Below are positions 58,613 to 64,000 of a DNA stretch of 64,000 nucleotides, piece by piece. The notes beneath the pieces were generated by a model. That model did not search any database, was not told where the DNA came from, and saw only the letters and a program-made list of their open reading frames with translations. Source of the stretch: ZC4RG29 sp964521255 (GTDB lineage Bacteria; Bacteroidota; Bacteroidia; Cytophagales; Cyclobacteriaceae); contig CAZFRM010000004.1 of NCBI GenBank assembly GCA_964521255.1, positions 1 to 64,000 on the forward strand, in the 5' to 3' direction. Positions within the stretch are counted from its first letter, which is position 1. The number at the start of each line of letters is the position of its first letter. The translations under genes and the position numbers were made by a program.

Positions 58613-59890
58613 ATGAGTTTGATTGAGAGTGTCCACGCCCGGCAGATTTTAGACAGCCGTGGTAATCCTACCATTGAAGTAGATGTAGTAACTGAAAGCG
58701 GGGCTTTCGGTCGTGCCGCCGTTCCTTCCGGAGCCTCTACCGGAACCCACGAAGCTGTTGAATTACGCGACGGCGATAAAAAAAGATATTTAGGTAAAGG
58801 TGTGTTGAAAGCAGTTAACAATGTCAACACGAAAATTGCCGAAGAGATCGTAGGGTTTAATGTATTTGATCAGAATCTTTTAGACAAAGTAATGATCGAA
58901 CTTGATGCTACACCTAACAAAGCGAAACTTGGCGCCAATGCTATTTTGGGAACATCACTAGCTATTGCAAAAGCTGCCGCTATGGAAGCCGGCATGCCCC
59001 TATACCGGTACATTGGTGGTGTAAGTGCAAATACCCTACCCGTACCTATGATGAACATCTTAAATGGCGGTAGTCATGCTGATAATTCAATCGACTTCCA
59101 GGAGTTCATGGTAATGCCCGTAGGTGCAGATACTTTCTCGGAAGCAGTACGCATGGGAGCTGAAATATTCCATACATTAAAAAAAGTTCTTCACGATAAA
59201 GGTCTCTCGACTAACGTAGGGGATGAAGGTGGATTTGCACCAAACATCGGATCGAATGAAGAGGCAATTGAAGTGGTATTAAAGGCAATTGAAAAAGCAG
59301 GATTTAAACCGGGGGCTGATGTTTTTATTGCACTTGATCCGGCAGCTTCAGAATTTTTTGATTTAAAAACTAAAAATTATGTATTCAAGAAGTCTGATGG
59401 AAGAAAACTAAGCTCAGATGAAATGGTAGAGTATTGGGCAAAGTGGGCTAAGAAATATCCGATCATCTCCATCGAAGATGGTATGGCTGAAGATGACTGG
59501 GCGGGCTGGAAAAAAATCACGGACAAAATCGGTGACAAAGTTCAGTTGGTGGGTGATGATTTATTTGTAACCAATGTAACACGTCTCCAGGAAGGTATTG
59601 ACAAAGGTGTTGGTAATTCAATTCTTGTAAAGGTGAACCAGATCGGGTCATTGACAGAAACCATTGCAGCAGTTAACCTGGCAAAAAGAAATTCATACAC
59701 AAGTATAATGTCACACCGTTCGGGTGAAACAGAAGATAACACCATTGCTGATTTAGCGGTAGCATTGAACACGGGTCAGATTAAAACCGGTTCTGCTTCA
59801 CGTTCAGATCGTATGGCGAAATACAATCAGCTTATTCGCATTGAAGAGGAGCTGGGTGAAATGGCATATTTCCCAGGCAAAAACTTCTGA
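58613..59890 (+). CDS. eno: Enolase
   Basis: Glycolytic enzyme converting 2-phosphoglycerate to phosphoenolpyruvate; 425 residues. Typical stretches are HARQILDSRGNPTIEVDV, GASTGTHEAVELRDGD, MMNILNGGSHADNSIDFQEFM (part), SIEDGMAEDDW, VGDDLFVTN and SHRSGETEDNTIADLAVAL. Catalytic Lys and Glu residues are in their usual motifs (LVKVNQIGS). It lies 14 nt after carA and is followed by a terminator, so the two may share a transcript. Confidence 0.99.
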   Translation: MSLIESVHARQILDSRGNPTIEVDVVTESGAFGRAAVPSGASTGTHEAVELRDGDKKRYLGKGVLKAVNNVNTKIAEEIVGFNVFDQNLLDKVMIELDATPNKAKLGANAILGTSLAIAKAAAMEAGMPLYRYIGGVSANTLPVPMMNILNGGSHADNSIDFQEFMVMPVGADTFSEAVRMGAEIFHTLKKVLHDKGLSTNVGDEGGFAPNIGSNEEAIEVVLKAIEKAGFKPGADVFIALDPAASEFFDLKTKNYVFKKSDGRKLSSDEMVEYWAKWAKKYPIISIEDGMAEDDWAGWKKITDKIGDKVQLVGDDLFVTNVTRLQEGIDKGVGNSILVKVNQIGSLTETIAAVNLAKRNSYTSIMSHRSGETEDNTIADLAVALNTGQIKTGSASRSDRMAKYNQLIRIEEELGEMAYFPGKNF

Positions 59891-59926
59891 CCGGGATTTA
59901 AGGATTAAAAGATTAGCAGGATTTTG

Positions 59927-59960
59927 AAAGGGCTGTTCCATGTGGACGGCCTTTTCTTTT
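59927..59960 (+). terminator. Terminator after eno
   Basis: AAAGGGCTGTTCC (59927-59939) faces GGACGGCC (59944-59951) with G-U pairs, followed by TTTTCTTTT. The stem is imperfect but the T-rich end and position support it. Confidence 0.7.
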
Positions 59961-59973
59961 TAGCGGGTCTTTG

Positions 59974-60056
59974 ACAATCGAATTGGCACATCGGTACATC
60001 CTGAAATTGGCATATCAAATCAGTACATTGAATATCCGCTAATTGGCTAATCAAAT
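59974..60056. repeat. Short-word spacer repeat before the ftsB-like gene
   Basis: Words of the type AATTGGCACATCGG, AAATTGGCATATCAAA and TAATTGGCTAATCAAA repeat imperfectly over about 80 nt. The same words (ATTGGCACATCAGCTAATTGGCA) appear near 35215-35238. No gene is visible in this stretch. Confidence 0.55.
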
Positions 60057-60070
60057 TTTTTCTATCTTCG
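60043..60070 (+). promoter_or_regulatory. Candidate promoter of the ftsB-like gene
   Basis: TTGG (60043-60046) and TATCTTCG (60063-60070), a one-mismatch version of TAnnTTTG, are about 17 bp apart, 17 nt before the start at 60087. The weakness of the match makes it only a candidate. Confidence 0.35.
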
Positions 60071-60086
60071 TATAACTTTTTAAACT

Positions 60087-60377
60087 ATGATTAAAAAACT
60101 TCCGAAGGTATTCCGAAACTTCTACTTTTTAACCGGCCTTTTCTTCCTGGCGTGGATGGCATTTCTGGATTCCAACAACCTTATGGCAAGGTTCAACCTC
60201 TCTTCAAAACTTAACGCCCTGGAAAACGAAAAAGAATATTATGAGGAGAAGATCAAAGAGGTTGAAAAAGATCGAAATGAGCTTTTCGGTACCAGGGAAT
60301 CCCTTGAGAAATTTGCCCGCGAAAAATATTTAATGAAAAAAGAAACCGAAGACGTCTTTATTGTCGTTGAAGAGTAA
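60087..60377 (+). CDS. Septum formation initiator (FtsB/DivIC-like)
   Basis: A 96-residue divisome protein. A membrane segment at about 12-27 (FYFLTGLFFLAWMAFL) is followed by a coiled coil at about 40-70 (LNALENEKEYYEEKIKEVEK) and the family end KFAREKYLMKKETEDVFIVVEE in part. In the divisome it forms a complex with FtsL and FtsQ at the septum in the periplasm. It lies after eno, a conserved neighbour in many bacteria (eno-ftsB). Confidence 0.9.
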   Translation: MIKKLPKVFRNFYFLTGLFFLAWMAFLDSNNLMARFNLSSKLNALENEKEYYEEKIKEVEKDRNELFGTRESLEKFAREKYLMKKETEDVFIVVEE

Positions 60378-60388
60378 AAAAAGCAAAT

Positions 60389-60946
60389 ATGAAACGCTCC
60401 ATCCTGTTAGTTCTTTCCTTCCTTTTCATAGGAACCATTTTTGTCCAGGCACAAGGGGAGGCCAATAGTTTAAAAGATGTACCCGCAAGTGAACGTGTGA
60501 TAGTTGGAGGAGGAATGGGACTTGGATTTAACTCGTACCAGGACTATATAATGATCTCACCCTCGATTGGGTATTTGTTTACAAAAAAATTAATGGGGGG
60601 TGTCAACCTTACCTATCAATACAACAAGTACAAATACTATTCCCCCGATATAACTTCCAATTCCTATGGAGGCGGACCGTTTGCCCGGTTTATGGTTTAT
60701 CGCGGGCTATTCATTCAGGCCGAGTATGAATACTTAAACTATGACTTGTTTGAAACTCGTCAAGACTACACCAGCTTTATGCTTGGCGGTGGCTTTATCC
60801 AACCCATTGGCAACAGAGCAGCATTTTATCTGTCCGTTCTTTATAACTTCAACTACGATACACCGAATCCAAACGAGTACTACCCATACTCCAGTCCCTG
60901 GGTAATACGGGCAGGGATAAGCCTTGGCCAATTTGGATTGTTTTAG
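60389..60946 (+). CDS. Small outer-membrane beta-barrel-like protein
   Basis: A 185-residue exported protein. The signal peptide (MKRSILLVLSFLFIGTIFVQA) is cut before QGEANS. The mature part shows alternating hydrophobic strands (VIVGGGMGLGFNSYQDYIMI, GGVNLTYQYNKYKYY, GPFARFMVYRGLFIQAEYEY) and ends with ...IRAGISLGQFGLF, an aromatic C-terminal residue common to outer-membrane barrels. It is near in style to the OmpW/OprF-like barrels but no family is assigned. 11 nt after the ftsB-like gene. Confidence 0.7.
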   Translation: MKRSILLVLSFLFIGTIFVQAQGEANSLKDVPASERVIVGGGMGLGFNSYQDYIMISPSIGYLFTKKLMGGVNLTYQYNKYKYYSPDITSNSYGGGPFARFMVYRGLFIQAEYEYLNYDLFETRQDYTSFMLGGGFIQPIGNRAAFYLSVLYNFNYDTPNPNEYYPYSSPWVIRAGISLGQFGLF

Positions 60947-62022
60947 AAAGTCACTTTAAATCGCGAAGCCAGTTCATTAAGATCCTCTACCACTTTTGCA
61001 TTGAGTGGAATTCCATCTTTCTGTCGTCGTGCCGCTATCTCTCTTTCAGGATCACCAGGTATTAATACTTTAGGTTGTCCGTTTACAGCCTTTGAGTTTC
61101 TGAATCGTGTGATCCAGTTGTCCATGTGATTTTTAAATTCACTCGCTGGTCTGAAGGCATCAATTCGCATCGCTCCAAAAAAATGTCCAATGCCTTCTCC
61201 TACAGGATCAGGGGGTGGAGAGAGGAAGGCAACAAAGGGAGGAACCCAGGGACCATAGTTAGCTCCGCTTAAAACTGCTGAAAAGATATCAACCACTGCT
61301 CCGAGGCAATAACCTTTATGACTCCCATGTTCAGCATCACTTCCCAATGGAATCAATGCGCCGCCACTTTTTAGTTCATGAGGATTTGCAGATGGGTTTC
61401 CATCTTTATCCTGTATCCATCCTAAGGGAGCTTCTTTACCTTTGCGTTGAAGTATTTCCAGTTTACCATTGGCTGCTGTTGTGGTTGCCATATCAGCTAC
61501 GAAGGCAGGTTGCTTATCGGCAGGGATAGCCACTGCGATAGGATTAGTTCCCAATAATCTTTCCAGTGAAAAAGTTGGCGCTACCAGTGGACTTGCATTA
61601 GTCATTGCCATACCGATCATGTCATGTTCAAGCGCCATCATTGCATGATAACCGGCGATACCAAAGTGATTTGAATTTTTTACCGAGACCCAGCCACTGC
61701 CGACTTGTTTGGCTTTCGCAATAGCTACTTCCATCGCTTTGGGAGCCACTACAAGTCCAAGGCCGCTGTCACCATCTACTACTGCGGTACTGGGTGTTTC
61801 ATGAACGACTTTTATTTTGGGATTAGCGTTGATTCGTTTGGCTTCCCACAGGCGCACATACCCGGATAATCGTGCAATGCCATGCGAATCAATTCCTCTC
61901 AGATCAGCGGATAACAAAACATCCGTTGCGAGATTAGCTTCGGCATTGGGGCAGCCAATCTTAATAAAAATTTCAAGCGCAAATGTTCGGAGTTTATCGT
62001 AGTTGTATGTTGTGTCACTCAT
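60943..62022 (-). CDS. Ldh family oxidoreductase (malate/L-lactate dehydrogenase-like)
   Basis: A 359-residue NAD(P)-dependent 2-hydroxyacid dehydrogenase of the YlbC/YiaK fold, distinct from the classic MDH/LDH. Typical segments are LRGIDSHGIARLSGYVRLW (about 36-54), GSGWVSVKNSNHFGIAGYHAMM (in part, with the catalytic His in NSNHFG) and DMATTTAANGKLE. The substrate may be malate, lactate, sulfolactate or ureidoglycolate, and cannot be told from sequence. It converges with the outer-membrane gene, overlapping by 4 nt. Confidence 0.9.
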   Translation of the reverse strand: MSDTTYNYDKLRTFALEIFIKIGCPNAEANLATDVLLSADLRGIDSHGIARLSGYVRLWEAKRINANPKIKVVHETPSTAVVDGDSGLGLVVAPKAMEVAIAKAKQVGSGWVSVKNSNHFGIAGYHAMMALEHDMIGMAMTNASPLVAPTFSLERLLGTNPIAVAIPADKQPAFVADMATTTAANGKLEILQRKGKEAPLGWIQDKDGNPSANPHELKSGGALIPLGSDAEHGSHKGYCLGAVVDIFSAVLSGANYGPWVPPFVAFLSPPPDPVGEGIGHFFGAMRIDAFRPASEFKNHMDNWITRFRNSKAVNGQPKVLIPGDPEREIAARRQKDGIPLNAKVVEDLNELASRFKVTF

Positions 62023-62081
62023 GGTCGCAAAGATAGGTAGAAAGCTGAAAGCTTAAAGTTTAAAGCGAAAGCAGATTTTTT

Positions 62082-62105
62082 TGTAAAAGAACATGCTCTT
62101 TTACA
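62082..62105. promoter_or_regulatory. Perfect dyad between divergent ldh-like and YfiR-like genes
   Basis: TGTAAAAGA (62082-62090) and TCTTTTACA (62097-62105) are exact inverted arms with a 6-nt centre. The position in the 219-nt divergent gap makes an operator plausible. AAAGC-word repeats (62039-62075) lie between it and the ldh-like start. Confidence 0.4.
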
Positions 62106-62241
62106 GCGTTAAAAATTTTTTCTTATTTTGGGAGCAGTCTTGTTAATGATCTACATTTTTTAAACTGCTTGAATAGATTTTTTCATTGGCACAATTCTTA
62201 TTAAAAAGAACTGACTTCCACCCAATCCCGAAAGTGATAGT

Positions 62242-62757
62242 ATGAAGATTTTTTTTAAATCATTAGCTCTTTGTGTTTTATTAATTGCTCTGAGCTATGG
62301 TGTCAGGGGGCAGACTGCAAATTACCAGGTGTATTCGCTTTTTGTAATGAACATTGCCAAGTATTCATCCTGGCCCCAGGCATCATCTGAATTTGAAATT
62401 GCCGTAGTTGGAAAATCGAAAGTATATGAGGAGTTAATGAAGTATGCTGAAAGGGGTGTAAACGGCATGAAAATTAAAGTGAGACTTGTAGAAGATATAA
62501 CGGCGCTTGGTTCTCCTCAAATTCTTTATCTCTCCGATGGCAAAAGTTCGCTCATCGATGATATTATTAAATCCACTGCAGGTAAATCAATTATGATAGT
62601 CACTGAACAGGAAGGGCTTCACAAAAAAGGTGCATGCTTTAGTTTCTTTGTAAATGATAGCAATAACCTTCGGTTTGATATCAACAACACCGAATTGGAA
62701 AAGAGAAACATTAAAGTGGCAAAGAACCTTTCCAGCATGGCGCATGAGGTGCTTTAA
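62242..62757 (+). CDS. YfiR family (DUF4154) periplasmic protein
   Basis: A 171-residue exported protein with a signal peptide (about 1-23, ending VRGQ). The mature sequence shows YSLFVMNIAKYSSWP (about 31-45), FEIAVVGKSKVYEELMKYAE, the segment SPQILYLSDGKSS and KSIMIVTEQEGLHKKGACFSFF, the DUF4154/YfiR pattern. YfiR proteins in other phyla bind and restrain membrane diguanylate cyclases; here no such partner lies adjacent, so its function is open. A single gene behind its own upstream region. Confidence 0.85.
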   Translation: MKIFFKSLALCVLLIALSYGVRGQTANYQVYSLFVMNIAKYSSWPQASSEFEIAVVGKSKVYEELMKYAERGVNGMKIKVRLVEDITALGSPQILYLSDGKSSLIDDIIKSTAGKSIMIVTEQEGLHKKGACFSFFVNDSNNLRFDINNTELEKRNIKVAKNLSSMAHEVL

Positions 62758-62794
62758 GTGGGAGAACTTTTTGATTGAAAGGAATTTTAGAAGT

Positions 62795-63727
62795 CTATGC
62801 TGTAACAGCTTTTCCAAGCCAGGATAGAACCCCTTCCTTTAAGGAATAAGTGGATACACGGATTCTTGTTAAGGGATGTTTTTCCAACAGATTTTTAATC
62901 AGGCAACAGGCCACCACGATCATATCTACACGCATTTCGATCATACCGGGAATTAACATTCTTGCTTCACGATCTTTTATCAGCAGTTCATTATAGATTT
63001 CATAAAATCCTTCAATGCTCAAGGGTGTCTCTACTTCGTCTGGTGTTTTCAGAATGTGATGTTTAACACAGAAGATATCACTTAATGTATCGAAAGTTCC
63101 GGAAGATCCTACCAAAACAGTAGGCTGGTATTGGTTGAGAGCTTTTTTCAAAGGTTGTAAAACCTGTTCAAGATAGACGTTCAGTTCTTCAATTTCCTGA
63201 GGAAGTATTGGATCATGATGCTGAAATTTTTCAAGCAGGCGTTGCGCGCCGATTTCGAAACTTTCCTTCCAGAAAATGGTATCGTTATTGGCGATTATAA
63301 ATTCAACACTTCCTCCACCAATATCCACGATCAGCGAAGTTTCATCGCCAAGACCTACCGCCAGCTTAACACCATGATAGATAAACTCTGCTTCCTGATC
63401 GCCCGAAATTATATTAACATCAATACCACTAATGGCTTTAATTTTATGCACTACGTCAGCGCCATTCTTGGCGTTTCTCAATGCGCTGGTTCCAAATGCA
63501 TAAATTTTTTGAACATGCATTTCGTCCATTGTATTTTTGAAGCTTTGTAAAGCTACCATCGCGCGTTGTACGCCACCTTCAGTTATGAATCCTCTGTTAA
63601 TACCACCCATACCGATCTTTACTGCTAATCGATCGCGGTGAGTAATACGGTAACCACTATCGTTTACATCTGCAACGAGCAGGTGAAAGGTATTCGTTCC
63701 AAGGTCTATGATAGCAATGCGGCTCAT
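62795..63727 (-). CDS. Ppx/GppA family phosphatase (exopolyphosphatase-like)
   Basis: A 310-residue ASKHA-fold enzyme. The two phosphate-binding motifs are visible, IIDLGTNTFHLLVADV (5-20) and LIVDIGGGSVEFIIAN (about 132-147), with QEAEFIYHGVKLA between. The C-terminal HD part of long GppA proteins is absent, so this is the short form common in Bacteroidota. It may split polyphosphate or pppGpp; the sequence alone does not decide. It converges with the YfiR-like gene across a 37-nt gap. Confidence 0.93.
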   Translation of the reverse strand: MSRIAIIDLGTNTFHLLVADVNDSGYRITHRDRLAVKIGMGGINRGFITEGGVQRAMVALQSFKNTMDEMHVQKIYAFGTSALRNAKNGADVVHKIKAISGIDVNIISGDQEAEFIYHGVKLAVGLGDETSLIVDIGGGSVEFIIANNDTIFWKESFEIGAQRLLEKFQHHDPILPQEIEELNVYLEQVLQPLKKALNQYQPTVLVGSSGTFDTLSDIFCVKHHILKTPDEVETPLSIEGFYEIYNELLIKDREARMLIPGMIEMRVDMIVVACCLIKNLLEKHPLTRIRVSTYSLKEGVLSWLGKAVTA

Positions 63728-63792
63728 AAAAGTTGCGCAAAGTTAATAGTTTAAAGTGGATGAAACTAGTATTCTAAAGCGCATGCTTCTCT

Positions 63793-63999
63793 TCAATCTT
63801 TTTCAGATTTTTTTCCTAATCCATGACTTGACTTAATACCGCTAAAAAGTGATTTCCACCAGTAATTAAAAATAGATCGCTTACGGTCGCGACTGGATTC
63901 TATAGTTCCTTTTCCCTTATTGGCGGAGACAGTTTCATTTTTCTTTTTCGGAATAATAAACGTATTTAATAAAAACGTTTTGAATTTGTCGATAACAGT
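63793..63999 (-). CDS. C-terminal fragment of an unrecognised protein (cut by window edge)
   Basis: Reading the minus strand from the window edge gives 68 residues ending at the TGA complementary to 63793-63795. The fragment begins TVIDKFKTFLLNTFIIPKKK and ends KSLFSGIKSSHGLGKKSEKD; IFNYWWKSLFSGIK (about 43-56) looks like an amphipathic or membrane-edge helix with a basic tail. The family was not recognised. The frame is open throughout. Confidence 0.55.
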   Translation of the reverse strand, partial: TVIDKFKTFLLNTFIIPKKKNETVSANKGKGTIESSRDRKRSIFNYWWKSLFSGIKSSHGLGKKSEKD

Positions 64000-64000
64000 T

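Overview
The window is a chromosomal segment of a Bacteroidota bacterium, most likely a member of the Cytophagales or a near relative. The evidence is the -33 TTTG / -7 TAnnTTTG promoter type, the near absence of Shine-Dalgarno sequences, a DUF3467 gene after rpoC, HemJ, a subtilisin with a type IX secretion tail, and 'unit-word' spacer repeats. Everything here was read by eye; no database search was run.

Layout. (1) 1-13811: end of a tRNA-Gly, tRNA-Thr(GGT), tuf, tRNA-Trp, secE, nusG, rplK, rplA, rplJ, rplL, rpoB, rpoC and a DUF3467 gene. (2) 13904-17410: rpsL, rpsG, fusA, rpsJ, closed by a strong terminator. (3) 17456-42615: about 25 kb of non-ribosomal genes lying between rpsJ and rplC, which are neighbours in many bacteria. 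(4) 42718-57418: the S10/spc/alpha ribosomal cluster restarting at rplC, with an internal promoter before rpsH, through rplQ. (5) 57489-64000: carA, eno, an FtsB-like gene, a small outer-membrane protein, an Ldh-type oxidoreductase, a YfiR-like protein, a Ppx/GppA phosphatase and the end of an unrecognised gene.

The 25 kb block holds a NEW3-domain/ABC-2 transporter operon, a small heat-shock gene, and a run of oxidative genes: a CTP:molybdopterin cytidylyltransferase-like protein, a PQQ dehydrogenase with an embedded cytochrome c, XdhC, and an IorAB-type molybdenum hydroxylase. A 1557-residue T9SS subtilisin lies among them. It continues with a hemJ-SCO-cytochrome c-DinB operon, a MOSC protein, a 5'-truncated Crp/Fnr regulator, a GT35 phosphorylase homologue without the PLP lysine, and a FecCD/FecE pair. 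The redox genes could together oxidise alcohols to aldehydes to acids in the periplasm and pass electrons to cytochrome c; that is inference.

The most unusual signals are: a 137-bp MITE-like element (38579-38715) with 19-bp inverted ends and an exact 9-bp target duplication; partial tRNA copies with palindromes in the T arm; a recurrent TAYCTTTGCAGYCC promoter with a hairpin at the predicted mRNA 5' end before translation operons; and spacer repeats that have become the signal peptides of two lipoproteins.
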